DNA of 57,645 bases from an uncultured Bacilli bacterium. Lineage in GTDB: Bacteria > Bacillota_I > Bacilli_A > RF39 > UBA660. Under the pieces are notes generated by a model that saw only the letters and a program-made list of their open reading frames with translations, was not told the origin of the DNA and ran no database searches. The DNA lies in NCBI GenBank assembly GCA_934085875.1, contig CAKOHQ010000003.1:1-57645 (forward strand), in the 5' to 3' direction. The translations under genes and the position numbers were made by a program. Shown here one piece after another: positions 24,897-32,989 of the stretch (the first letter of the stretch is position 1; every line of letters starts with the position of its first letter).

Positions 24897-25244
24897 TTAT
24901 TTTATTACTTCGTTAGCAACTTTACTATAACTTCTAAGTAATAAACCAACGCCTAATTTTATTCCTCCAAAATATCTTACTATAACAATTATATTATGAT
25001 TTAAATTATTTCTCTCTAATACATTTAGTATAGGAGTACCACACGTTCCACTAGGTTCTTTATCATCAGTTTTCTTAGCAATATTATTATATTTATAAGC
25101 ATAAGGAAAATGTTTAGCTTTCTTATGTTCTTTTTTAACAAGTTCTAAAATTTTATCAATATCTTCTAATATATCTATTTCATAAAAATATCCTATAAAT
25201 TTACTTTTTTTAATTTCATAAGTAAAATTATTAATAAGTTTCAT
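24897..25244 (-). CDS. YigZ/IMPACT-family protein, N-terminal domain only
   Basis: A 115-residue protein with the IMPACT core: an F-I-G-Y start, A.HFPYAY, DDKEPSGTCGTPIL and VRYFGGIKLGVGLLLRSY. Relatives of about 210 residues add a C-terminal domain that is missing here. IMPACT-family proteins are linked to translation control; the bacterial role is unclear. Confidence 0.85.
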   Translation of the reverse strand: MKLINNFTYEIKKSKFIGYFYEIDILEDIDKILELVKKEHKKAKHFPYAYKYNNIAKKTDDKEPSGTCGTPILNVLERNNLNHNIIVIVRYFGGIKLGVGLLLRSYSKVANEVIK

Positions 25245-25278
25245 GTAAAATCACCATAAATAATATAACATAAAATAC

Positions 25279-25307
25279 TTGATAAATGTAAAAAAATATA
25301 TTAAAAT
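25279..25307 (+). promoter_or_regulatory. Promoter of the T-box/LOG/glyS transcript
   Basis: TTGATA (25279-25284), 17 bases, TAAAAT (25302-25307). Confidence 0.65.
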
Positions 25308-25313
25308 GATTAT

Positions 25314-25417
25314 GTAAGTGATGACTGATGTGGAAAATCAAGAGCTATGAAGTAAAGAGACCAAAGTAGGGTGGAACAGCGATTATATTCGCCCCTATAT
25401 GCTTTAGTCTTTTTTAT
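25314..25417 (+). promoter_or_regulatory. Compact T-box riboswitch, probably glycine-specific
   Basis: The T-box core AGGGTGGAACAGCG is at 25368-25381 and sits in a terminator hairpin (GACcAAAG near 25360 pairing with CTTTaGTC near 25402, then a T run). T-boxes bind uncharged tRNA through a specifier codon and the tRNA end, letting transcription pass. Only about 55 bases separate the expected transcript start from the core, so a full stem I with its distal loops cannot fit; the short hairpin TGATgtggaaaATCA carries a GGA (Gly) triplet in its loop. The downstream glycyl-tRNA synthetase gene supports glycine. Confidence 0.75.
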
Positions 25418-25449
25418 ATATAATTAGAGTATAATTAAGAGGTGATGAA

Positions 25450-25995
25450 ATGAAAGTTTTTATAGCTAGTGCTTATAGTACTAAATTAGAAGAATATTTA
25501 AATCTTGCAAAAGATGTTTCAGAAATATTTGCAAGTAGGAACTTTGATTTGTTATTTGGAGCAGCCAATGAATCTATGATGGGAGCATGTTATAAATCAT
25601 TTGTAAAATATAATAGAAAAATAATAGCTTGTACTGTTCCAAAATATGAACGCGATTTTAAAAAAATTCCTAAAGCAAAATGTATAAAAGTTAAAGATAC
25701 TTTATTAAGATTTAAAAAATTATATTTTGGAAGTGACTATACAGTAATTTTACCTGGTGGAATAGGGACATTAGCAGAATTCACTTGTGCTTTAGAAGAA
25801 TATAGAGCAAGTTTAGGAAATAAAAAAATAATTTTAGTTAACTATAATGGATTTTATGATAAAATAATTAAATGGATGAAAGAAAATATAAAAACAGGAT
25901 TTATTTCTGATGATTTATTTAATCAATTTATAATAGTTAAAAATTCAAAAGAAATAGAAGAGATATTAGATGAAAATATGAAGGAGAAGAAGTAA
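25450..25995 (+). CDS. LOG-family nucleoside-5'-monophosphate phosphoribohydrolase-like protein
   Basis: A 181-residue Rossmann-like protein. It has the LOG-type sequence LPGGIGTLAEF near residue 100 and an upstream GAANESMMGACY stretch (compare GGgxxGLMG). LOG proteins release the base from nucleoside monophosphates (cytokinin type in plants and bacteria). It is the first gene after the glycine T-box and one base before glyS, so it responds to glycine charging; the link to translation is unexplained. Confidence 0.75.
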   Translation: MKVFIASAYSTKLEEYLNLAKDVSEIFASRNFDLLFGAANESMMGACYKSFVKYNRKIIACTVPKYERDFKKIPKAKCIKVKDTLLRFKKLYFGSDYTVILPGGIGTLAEFTCALEEYRASLGNKKIILVNYNGFYDKIIKWMKENIKTGFISDDLFNQFIIVKNSKEIEEILDENMKEKK

Positions 25996-25996
25996 T

Positions 25997-27367
25997 ATGA
26001 AAATGGAAGACATTGTAAATTATGCAAAACAATATGGATTTATATTTCAAGGAAGTGAGATATATGGAGGATTATCAAATACATGGGATTACGGTCCTAT
26101 TGGTAAAGAATTAAAAGAAAATATAAGACGAGCATGGTGGAAGAAATTTATTCAAGAAAATCCTTATAATTATGGACTTGATGCTGCAATATTAATGAAT
26201 CCAGAAGTTTGGGTAGCATCTGGACACGTTGCGTCATTCGCTGATCCACTTATAGATTGTAAAAAATGTAAAAGTAGATATAGAGCAGATAAATTAATAG
26301 AAGATTTTACTGAAGGTAAAGAAACTGGAGACGGTTGGGATAATAAAAAACTAGAAACGTTTATTAGTGATAATAATATATGTTGTCCTAAATGTGGCTC
26401 TACTGAATTTACTGATATTAGAAAATTTAATTTATTATTTGAAACACACATTGGTGTTACAGAAGATACTAAAAATATATGTTATTTAAGAGGTGAAACT
26501 GCTCAAGGTATATTTACTAACTTTTTAAATGTACAAAGAAGTATGAGACTTAAAGTACCATTTGGTATTGGGCAAACAGGAAAAAGTTTTAGGAATGAAA
26601 TTACACCAGGAAACTTCATATTTAGAACTAGAGAATTTGAACAAATGGAATTAGAATTTTTTTGTAAACCAAATACAGACTTAGAATGGTTTGGATATTA
26701 TAAAAATTATTGTATGGACTTTTTAAAAAGTTTAGGTATTGACAAAGATAACTTAAGATTTAGAGATCATAAAAAAGAAGAATTATCATTTTATAGTAAA
26801 GCGACTACTGATATAGAATATAAATACCCAATGGGTTGGGGAGAATTATGGGGTATAGCAGATAGAACAGATTACGATTTAGGAGTTCATATGGATCATT
26901 CTAAACAAGATTTAAGATATTTAGACCCTGAAACTAATGAAAAATATTTACCTTATGTTATTGAACCTAGTGTAGGTTTAGATAGATTATTTTTAAGTGT
27001 TTTATGTGATGGATTAAAACATGAAGAAATTGCATCAGGAGACGTAAGAGAAGTATTTAAAGTACTACCTTCTTTAGCTCCAATAAAAGCTACTATATTA
27101 CCATTAATTAAAAAGAAACATAGTGAAAAAGCAATGGAAGTATATGGTAAACTTTGTAGTGAATTTTATGTTTCTTATGATGAATCAGGAAGTATTGGTA
27201 AAAGATATAGAAGATGTGATGCGATTGGAACACCATTTGCAATAACTATCGATGATGAAACTTTGGAAAATAATACTGTTACAATAAGAGATAGAGATTC
27301 AATGGAACAAATTAAATTAAATATTAATGAGCTAGCTAATTATATTAATGAAAGAATTAAATTCTAG
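25997..27367 (+). CDS. glyS: Glycyl-tRNA synthetase, single-chain type
   Basis: A 456-residue class II synthetase of the alpha-2 (eukaryote/archaea-like, GlyQS) kind, charging tRNA-Gly. Visible: GLSNTWDYGPIG motif 1 region, a zinc-binding pair CKKC and CCPKC, RGETAQGIFTNF and RNEITPGNFIFRTREFEQME (motif 2), EPSVGLDRLFLSVL (motif 3), and the C-terminal anticodon domain. AGGAGAAG site. It ends 10 bases before tRNA-Gln. Confidence 0.95.
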   Translation: MKMEDIVNYAKQYGFIFQGSEIYGGLSNTWDYGPIGKELKENIRRAWWKKFIQENPYNYGLDAAILMNPEVWVASGHVASFADPLIDCKKCKSRYRADKLIEDFTEGKETGDGWDNKKLETFISDNNICCPKCGSTEFTDIRKFNLLFETHIGVTEDTKNICYLRGETAQGIFTNFLNVQRSMRLKVPFGIGQTGKSFRNEITPGNFIFRTREFEQMELEFFCKPNTDLEWFGYYKNYCMDFLKSLGIDKDNLRFRDHKKEELSFYSKATTDIEYKYPMGWGELWGIADRTDYDLGVHMDHSKQDLRYLDPETNEKYLPYVIEPSVGLDRLFLSVLCDGLKHEEIASGDVREVFKVLPSLAPIKATILPLIKKKHSEKAMEVYGKLCSEFYVSYDESGSIGKRYRRCDAIGTPFAITIDDETLENNTVTIRDRDSMEQIKLNINELANYINERIKF

Positions 27368-27376
27368 TTCTTTTAT

Positions 27377-27452
27377 TGCCTTGTAGCCAAGTGGTAAGGC
27401 AGTGGACTCTGACTCCATGATTTCGTTGGTTCGAATCCAACCAGGGCAGCCA
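27377..27452 (+). tRNA. tRNA-Gln (anticodon CTG)
   Basis: A full cloverleaf: acceptor TGCCTTG/CAGGGCA, D-loop with AGTGGTAA, anticodon loop CTCTGAC giving CTG, T-loop TTCGAAT, and an encoded CCA end. CTG reads only CAG, so a TTG isoacceptor should exist elsewhere. Confidence 0.9.
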
Positions 27453-27455
27453 TTC

Positions 27456-27531
27456 GCTGGATTAGCTCAATAGGTAGAGCAACTGAATCGTAATCAGTAG
27501 GTTGTGGGTTCAATTCCTATATCCAGCACCA
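27456..27531 (+). tRNA. tRNA-Thr (anticodon CGT)
   Basis: Acceptor GCTGGAT/ATCCAGC, anticodon stem ACTGA/TCAGT with loop ATCGTAA giving CGT, T-loop TTCAATT, encoded CCA. Three bases after tRNA-Gln. Confidence 0.9.
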
Positions 27532-27541
27532 GATTGATAGG

Positions 27542-27571
27542 AAACTCGAACGCTTTTGTTATTCGAGTTTT
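27542..27571 (+). terminator. Terminator after the tRNA pair
   Basis: A 9-bp perfect stem (27542-27550 with 27562-27570) ending in T. Confidence 0.75.
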
Positions 27572-27643
27572 AAAATGCTTAAATTTATGTTAAGATATTT
27601 ATGTAGATTAAATTGATTTTCCCGATTTAAAACATACTTGCAA

Positions 27644-27671
27644 ATTGACACCAATATTAATTGGTGCCAAT
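27644..27671. repeat. 28-bp palindrome before the broken gene
   Basis: Arms of 12 bases (27644-27655 and 27660-27671) match except one position, around ATTA. It includes a TTGACA word, about 35 bases before the start of the pseudogene. It may be an operator. Confidence 0.5.
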
Positions 27672-27704
27672 AGTATTAATTACAATTAGAGGTTTGGTGG
27701 TAAT

Positions 27705-28410
27705 ATGACAAATAATATTAATATAAAAGATATTTCTCAAATTAATATGAATAAAACTTTTTTTCACTATACTAATAAAAATAATTTAAATACTATTATA
27801 AAAAATGGATTAGAGCCAAGGATAGGGAAAAAATTCCTTATATGTAGAGAAAAGTAAAAAGGTATTTTTTTCTCAAGGAGGAAATGGAATATTAACCCTT
27901 ATGGATGTTTGGTTAAGGTGGTTAACATCAAAATTTGGAATGAGTAATCAAATTTATCGTTTGGGAACTTTTTATATGAGAATGCCATTATGTATTAAAT
28001 GTATTCCATATTATATTGTCAATAAATCTTTAAAAAGTAAAAATAAACGTATAAAAGTATTTAATCAACTTAAAAATATCTTGGATAATAGTGTTTTTTT
28101 GATTTTAAATTTAGAGGAAAATATAGATTTTGACTATAATGATTTAGATGAAGTGAAAGATACTTATTATGAAAGTTTTTTAAAGTTATTATATCCTAGT
28201 ATAAGTGATTTAAAGGATAAAAAAATGGAGTATTGGAATATGCATACATACTCTGATAAGGTGATTGATAGTTCAAAAATTTCGTTATTAAAAGATAAAG
28301 ATGAATATTCTGCTAGTAAGATATTAAAACAATTAATAGATGATAATATTTTATATGTAAAACAGAACCTTAATTTTTTATATGAATATTATAACTATTT
28401 TTATAATTAA
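27705..28410 (+). pseudogene. Frameshifted gene of an unassigned FFHYT..N.L..I...G family
   Basis: ATG 27705 has GGTTTGGTGGTAAT upstream. The N-terminal frame (FFHYTNKNNLNTIIKNGLEP) ends at a TAA near 27856, but one base less in the 6-A run at 27828-27833 joins it to the next frame: VEKSKKVFFSQGGNGILTLMDVWLRWL and on to 28410, about 235 residues in total. Short HYT..NL..I...GL plus VFFS.G elements recall small proteins with an ADP-ribosyltransferase-like front, but I am not sure of that. It is either a dead gene or carries a one-base assembly error. Confidence 0.6.
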
Positions 28411-28822
28411 CTATAATTTTTTGTTGATTATTATAATTCTTTCTCTTGGGAAGCATTTGTAAATTTGCTTGAACTATTCTAATTTTGGTATATAGAAATT
28501 AATCGAAATGATTGATTTTTTTGTTAAAAAAATATCATAAGAAGGGTTTGTGCTTATGATAAATATAATTAAAGAATAAATTGTAAATCTTTAGTTTCAA
28601 GATTAAATGTTATATGTGATTTTTGTAATGTTACACCTATCGTAAAAGATGGTAGTATTAGAAAGATAGAGCACACTAATTTAAATTATATTGAATTGCA
28701 TGGAATTATTATTAAAAATAAACTCTATCTTATGTTAATAATTTCGATTAGAAGATAAAACTTTCAGAACTAAACAATAAATAAAATAAGTCGTTAATAA
28801 ATACAAGTTGTTTATGGTTTAA
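28411..28822. other. Gene-free stretch with degraded sequence
   Basis: No complete gene. An open stretch without a good start (about 28573-28758) reads CDFCNVTPIVKDG and more, perhaps the rest of a lost gene. A 9-bp hairpin (28533-28541 with 28553-28561) has no T run. Confidence 0.4.
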
Positions 28823-29188
28823 TTATTTATTGTTTTGAAACATTTTTGCTATATTTTGCATAGCCTTTAAGTTTACAGTAGATTTTTCTGGGTCTTTCAT
28901 AAATTCATCTAAAAATTTAGAAATAGCAGCGTTTTTTAATTGCTCTTCATTAGATTTAGATGCTAAATCACTTTCAGCAATTTTTAATTTGATTTGCTCA
29001 TCTGTTTCTTTTTGAATTCTTTTCAATTCTTTATCAGATTCTTCTCTTATTTTTTTGATTTCATTATCAGCTGAAATCTTTATTACTTCGACTTCGTGTT
29101 TAGATTTTTTTACAGCTGATAAATAAGTTAAAAAAGAACTTATAATAGGAACGATTATTGAAATACCCAATTGCATTTTCCAATCCAT
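28823..29188 (-). CDS. Small membrane-anchored coiled-coil protein
   Basis: A 121-residue protein: one N-terminal membrane segment (about 7-25), then a highly charged Lys/Glu coiled coil (about 28-85) and a short helical tail. A strong AAAGGAGATAT site precedes the ATG. The topology resembles small phage or plasmid-linked membrane proteins, but no family is recognised. Its promoter overlaps the one of the antisense RNA on the other strand. Confidence 0.6.
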   Translation of the reverse strand: MDWKMQLGISIIVPIISSFLTYLSAVKKSKHEVEVIKISADNEIKKIREESDKELKRIQKETDEQIKLKIAESDLASKSNEEQLKNAAISKFLDEFMKDPEKSTVNLKAMQNIAKMFQNNK

Positions 29189-29214
29189 ATTTAATATCTC
29201 CTTTCACAATAAAT

Positions 29215-29244
29215 ATTATACCAATTAGACGTTAGTTTTGACAA
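29215..29244 (-). promoter_or_regulatory. Promoter of the coiled-coil protein gene
   Basis: On the minus strand, TTGTCA (29239-29244), 18 bases, TATAAT (29215-29220). Its -35 overlaps the -35 of the plus-strand promoter. Confidence 0.7.
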
Positions 29245-29266
29245 ACATATTAGATTATGATATATT
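29238..29266 (+). promoter_or_regulatory. Promoter of the antisense RNA
   Basis: TTGACA (29238-29243), 17 bases, TATATT (29261-29266). Confidence 0.7.
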
Positions 29267-29272
29267 GGATAT

Positions 29273-29387
29273 GTCAAAGAAATTTGCATAAAATAAAAAG
29301 GGAAATACTTAACTTGCTTATGTTGAGTACTTACCCAAATGTTTTGTTTAAGTACTTAATCTTTTGCCAGATTGAGTACTATTTTTT
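29273..29387 (+). ncRNA. Putative antitoxin RNA, antisense to the toxin message
   Basis: It starts after a strong promoter and ends in a terminator. It holds two similar hairpins: 29304-29313 with 29322-29332, and 29351-29361 with 29370-29380, the second followed by a T run. It runs opposite to the small toxin frame and covers its 3' end (29348-29387). Related AAGTACTYAAC words are found in the first hairpin, in the second hairpin and in the toxin 5' leader (near 29511-29521), which would allow pairing at both ends of the toxin message, as in Fst/par-type loci. Confidence 0.55.
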
Positions 29388-29467
29388 ATACATAGAATCA
29401 TCAAAGAGACTATTAATAAAATGATAATTAGTATTAGAAATGAGATTAGTAAATCTTTTTTCTTCAT
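29348..29467 (-). CDS. Small hydrophobic peptide, putative type I toxin
   Basis: A 39-residue frame: Lys-rich start (MKKKD), one strong membrane helix (about 6-27) and a short positive tail (IKNSTQSGKRLST). It has a near-perfect GGAAGGAGG site about 11 bases before the ATG. Such design is typical of type I toxins (Fst, TxpA, Ldr), which insert in the membrane; I see no close match to a named one. It ends inside the antisense RNA's terminator stem. On the minus strand, the other RNA's first hairpin is followed by T-rich sequence and could end this message. Confidence 0.55.
   Translation of the reverse strand: MKKKDLLISFLILIIILLIVSLMILCIKNSTQSGKRLST
29351..29387 (+). terminator. Terminator of the antisense RNA
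   Basis: An 11-bp stem with one wobble (29351-29361 with 29370-29380), then ATTTTTT. Confidence 0.7.
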
Positions 29468-29533
29468 AATAATATCAGGCCTCCTTCCTTAAAAGTTGGC
29501 AAGTACTCAACAGTTATAGTATTTCCTAATAAA

Positions 29534-29562
29534 ATTATATAACATATATTTATATAAAACAA
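29534..29562 (-). promoter_or_regulatory. Promoter of the toxin message
   Basis: On the minus strand, TTGTTT (29557-29562), 17 bases, TATAAT (29534-29539); the 5' leader would be about 60 bases. Confidence 0.5.
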
Positions 29563-29615
29563 ACAAATAAATAAAATTTTTCACAAAAAATTAATAGCCT
29601 GAACTTAAAATATAT

Positions 29616-29648
29616 AATCTCAACTTAATGAAGGGTTGAGATTTTTTG
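29616..29648 (+). terminator. Isolated terminator hairpin
   Basis: A perfect 9-bp stem (29616-29624 with 29635-29643) and T run. No gene reads into it, and 29649-29919 shows only short broken frames, so this gap probably holds remains of lost genes. Confidence 0.6.
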
Positions 29649-29931
29649 ATATTAAAATAAAAAAAAGAAGAATAAAAGTTAGTTAAAAAAACAATAGAAT
29701 TTATTGTTGATTTTGTAAAATTAAAACCTAAAATCATAATGAAAATACTACTAATATAGAGTACATTAATTCAAATTATGTAGTTCATGCAAATGAATAG
29801 TTTCTACTTTAATAAAACAACAAATTAGGTTTATATATGTAAATGAAGAAAGTTATACCTTTTTTTAACTTAACAATATTTATAGACATTTTTTTTAACT
29901 TTGATATTTTATAATAAAAATGGTGATAATA

Positions 29932-30687
29932 ATGATAATTTATTTAGATTTGATATTCTTAATAAATTTTATAATGGATTTTTATATATTAAGTGGAGTA
30001 AAATTTTTACTAAGATTACAAACAAAATTTATAAGAATAATTATAGGTTCTTTAATTGGAAGTTTATCATTGATATTGCTATTTTTTAAATTAAATATAA
30101 TTGAAATTAATCTATTAAAAATTCTTATTAGTATACTAATGGCATATATAACATTTGGTAAAAATAAATTTTTAAATAAATTATTTTATATATACATAGT
30201 TAGTATAATCTTAGGAGGAAGTATTTATTTAATAAATGATTCATTAGGATATGAAGTAGAAAATTTTATATTTATTAATAAAGGATATAACATAAATATA
30301 ATAATATTATTAATATTAAGCCCAATAATAATTTGTTTATATATTAAAGAATTTTTAACTTATAGGAAAAAAATTAATACAACATATAATGTAATCATAA
30401 AATTAAATAATAAAATAATTAATATAGAAGGTTTTTTAGATACTGGTAATAAATTAATAGACCCATATTTTCACCGGCCCATTATATTACTTCATAAAAA
30501 ATATATAAAATATAAAAAAAATGTATTATATGTTCCATATAGTTCATTAAACAACAATGGATTATTAAAATGTGTTATACCTGAATATATATTAATAGAT
30601 AATAAAAAAATAGATAAATGTTTAATTGGTATAAGTGATAATTTAAAATATGATTGTATATTAAATGAAAGGATATTTGAATTATGA
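29932..30687 (+). CDS. spoIIGA: Sigma-E processing peptidase SpoIIGA
   Basis: A 251-residue protein with five membrane segments in the first 145 residues and an aspartic-protease domain after them. The catalytic element is FLDTGNKLIDP (Asp170). In sporulation it removes the pro-sequence of SigE in the mother cell after a signal from the forespore. ATG 29932 is preferred: GGTGAT is upstream and the start (MIIYLDLIFLINF) matches the family, while ATG 29920 has no ribosome site. Its stop overlaps sigE by 4 bases (ATGA), the conserved spoIIG arrangement. Confidence 0.92.
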   Translation: MIIYLDLIFLINFIMDFYILSGVKFLLRLQTKFIRIIIGSLIGSLSLILLFFKLNIIEINLLKILISILMAYITFGKNKFLNKLFYIYIVSIILGGSIYLINDSLGYEVENFIFINKGYNINIIILLILSPIIICLYIKEFLTYRKKINTTYNVIIKLNNKIINIEGFLDTGNKLIDPYFHRPIILLHKKYIKYKKNVLYVPYSSLNNNGLLKCVIPEYILIDNKKIDKCLIGISDNLKYDCILNERIFEL

Positions 30688-31373
30688 AAAAACTAATAAA
30701 ACTAATTATAAAATTATTTTATAAAGACAATGTATGTTTATTTTTAGGAAGTACAGATATATTACCTCCTCCACTTAGTCAAGAAGAAGAAATAAAATAT
30801 TTAATACTAGCTAATAATGGTGATATGGAAGCTAGAAATAAACTCATAGAACACAATATAAGATTAGTTGTTTTCCTTGCAAAAAAATATGAAAATACAG
30901 GATATGATTTAGAAGATTTAGTAAGTATAGGTTCAATAGGTCTAATAAAAGGAATTAATACTTATAAGATGGATAAAAATATAAAACTAGCTACATATTG
31001 TTCAAGGTGTATTGCTAATGAAATCTTAATGTTTTTAAGAAAAAATAAAAGAAGAAAAACAGAAATAAGTTTTGAAGATGCTTTAAATTATGATGCAGAA
31101 GGAAATGAATTACATCTAGAAGATATATTAGGTACTGATGAAGATATAGTATATAAGGAGTTTGAAAATAAAATAGATAAGAAAATGTTAGAAAATGAAT
31201 TAAATAGTTTAAATGATAGGGAAAAACATATAATGAAATTAAGATATGGACTTAACAATACAGAAGAATATACACAAAAAGAAGTAGCAAATATGTTAGG
31301 TATTAGTCAATCATACATTTCAAGAATAGAAAAGAAAGTAATTAAAAGACTAAAAAGTACAATGAAAGTATAA
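30684..31373 (+). CDS. sigE: Sporulation sigma factor SigE
   Basis: A 229-residue sigma-70-family factor, active in the mother cell early in sporulation. It has a basic, hydrophobic pro-sequence of about 25-30 residues before PPPLSQEEE, region 2 (LIEHNIRLVVFLAKKYENTG, DLVSIGSIGLIKGI, TYCSRCIANEILM) and region 4 (LNDREKHIMKLRYG, TQKEVANMLGISQSYISRIEKK). The pro-sequence and adjacent spoIIGA identify it as SigE. Confidence 0.95.
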   Translation: MKKLIKLIIKLFYKDNVCLFLGSTDILPPPLSQEEEIKYLILANNGDMEARNKLIEHNIRLVVFLAKKYENTGYDLEDLVSIGSIGLIKGINTYKMDKNIKLATYCSRCIANEILMFLRKNKRRKTEISFEDALNYDAEGNELHLEDILGTDEDIVYKEFENKIDKKMLENELNSLNDREKHIMKLRYGLNNTEEYTQKEVANMLGISQSYISRIEKKVIKRLKSTMKV

Positions 31374-31455
31374 TTAAATTAAAAGAAATAAATTAAATTA
31401 ATTGTAAAAAACTAATATTTATTATATACTTATTTATGTAAAGTAGAGTGATTAT

Positions 31456-31857
31456 ATGAATAATAAAGGTTTTATTGCAACAAGTTTAATTTATTCTTTT
31501 TTTCTAATATTTATTACTCTTTTTCTAACAATAATAGCAGATTATTTACAAAATAAAGTATTATTAAATACAATAGAAAAAGGTATAAAAGAAGATATAA
31601 ATAATAGTATGGGTATACAAGATTTTGAAGTAGGAGACAAATTATATTTTGTCGAAAATGTTAATGGATTTAACGGATTATACTATATTTGCTCAATTTC
31701 ATATAAAATAGATAATACAACAATAGATAAATTGAGTCTTAGTAGTAGTGAAGATTGCAGTAGCAACTTAGATTTAAATATTACTGGAAAAAGATTAATA
31801 ATTGAAAAAAATGTTACTGATTATAATGATTTTATAAATATAAAGGGGATAGAGTAA
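31456..31857 (+). CDS. Prepilin-like protein 1
   Basis: A 133-residue protein with a short leader ending in NNKG, then FIATSLIYSFFLIFITLF, a type IV pilin-type membrane helix, and a small soluble domain with two Cys (YICS, EDCSS). Cut by a prepilin peptidase is likely between Gly and Phe. The Glu expected at +5 is missing (Ser), as in some minor pilins. It is the first of three one-base-coupled genes. No pilus motor gene lies in the window. Confidence 0.65.
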   Translation: MNNKGFIATSLIYSFFLIFITLFLTIIADYLQNKVLLNTIEKGIKEDINNSMGIQDFEVGDKLYFVENVNGFNGLYYICSISYKIDNTTIDKLSLSSSEDCSSNLDLNITGKRLIIEKNVTDYNDFINIKGIE

Positions 31858-32363
31858 TGAATAAAAAAGGTTTTGTATTAATGGAAACAATAGTTGTTAT
31901 TGTTGTAGTATCTGTTGCTCTTCTTACTATATTTTCTTCATATAATAAAATATTATCAAAACTACGTACAGAAAATAAATATGATACTAGTGAGTATATT
32001 TATATGACTAAATATATAAAAGACAGTATGAATGCTGATACAGCAGTCCAAGATATTGTAACAGAAAATAATATTACGAATTATACTAATTCTAATTTAA
32101 GTTCACTATATGGAGTAGAAAAAATATATTTATTAACAAACTTAAATGAATTTGATAAAGAAATGACTAATGGTAAAAAAAATTCATCACTTTTTGATGC
32201 ATATATGATAGATTATATAAAAAAGTTAGATGTTAGGGATCAAGATAAGTTATTAATTGTTGAGTATAAAAGAGCGGTAAAAGATACAGATAATAAAGAG
32301 GTAAAAGATACTCAAGACAATACTTTATACGAAACATATATATCTAGTTTGGAGTGGGATTAA
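31857..32363 (+). CDS. Prepilin-like protein 2
   Basis: A 168-residue protein starting NKKG, then FVLMETIVVIVVVSVALL: a prepilin leader with Glu at +5, followed by a mainly charged soluble domain. Start and stop codons overlap with both neighbours (TAATG), showing tight coupling. Likely a minor pilin or pseudopilin. Confidence 0.7.
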   Translation: MNKKGFVLMETIVVIVVVSVALLTIFSSYNKILSKLRTENKYDTSEYIYMTKYIKDSMNADTAVQDIVTENNITNYTNSNLSSLYGVEKIYLLTNLNEFDKEMTNGKKNSSLFDAYMIDYIKKLDVRDQDKLLIVEYKRAVKDTDNKEVKDTQDNTLYETYISSLEWD

Positions 32364-32989
32364 TGAAATTAAATAAGAAAGGTATGACATTAGTTGAAAT
32401 AATTATTTCTATTGCATTAATCTCTATTGTACTTGTATTTTTATTTAGCTTATTAGTTGATGTAAAAGATATGAATGATGAAGCAAGTATCAATTCTGAT
32501 TATTTAATTAATAAAGCATTAATATTAAAAAATATAGAAGAAGATTTAGATAAAGCGACTACTGAATTAAAAATAAATACTTGTGAAATAGGAAATTTTT
32601 ATACTACATATGATACATACAAAAATGATTTAGAAGTTAAACAAAAAGCAAATGAATGTATAAATTTTGATTTTGGAGATAGTAAAGCTTACTTAGGAAT
32701 ATATTATTATAAGAATAAAGACTCTTATGTAATTTCATATATTCATGGTGATACGAAAGCAACTAGATTACTTCCAGAATTTGAAAAATACAATGTAAAA
32801 GATGGGAAAATAAAAGATGAATTTAAAATAAAATATAGTAATTCAGATAATACAACTGATACAACTAACGTGCCAATTACAGGAGAAATGAAATTAGAAA
32901 ATGATATTTTTCACAAAATTGAAATACCAATAATAGGTAGTGATGGAAAAGATTATTCTATATTAATTTCATATTATAAAAAGAGTTAA
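32363..32989 (+). CDS. Prepilin-like protein 3
   Basis: A 208-residue protein: LNKKG, then MTLVEIIISIALISIVLVF, a textbook prepilin cleavage site and helix with Glu at +5, and a soluble domain with two Cys (NTCEIG, NECINF). ATG 32363 shares a base with the previous stop; a GTG at 32354 is unlikely. The 3' end overlaps the ylbJ-like gene on the other strand by 21 bases. The three may form a pilus tip or DNA-uptake complex; this is inferred. Confidence 0.72.
   Translation: MKLNKKGMTLVEIIISIALISIVLVFLFSLLVDVKDMNDEASINSDYLINKALILKNIEEDLDKATTELKINTCEIGNFYTTYDTYKNDLEVKQKANECINFDFGDSKAYLGIYYYKNKDSYVISYIHGDTKATRLLPEFEKYNVKDGKIKDEFKIKYSNSDNTTDTTNVPITGEMKLENDIFHKIEIPIIGSDGKDYSILISYYKKS

Noticed and set aside
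28533..28561. Hairpin as an attachment site or terminator
   Set aside because: A 9-bp stem without a T run and with no integrase or flanking repeat; chance is likely in AT-rich DNA.
29649..29919. Small genes before spoIIGA
   Set aside because: Only short frames broken by stops, without ribosome sites or recognisable content.
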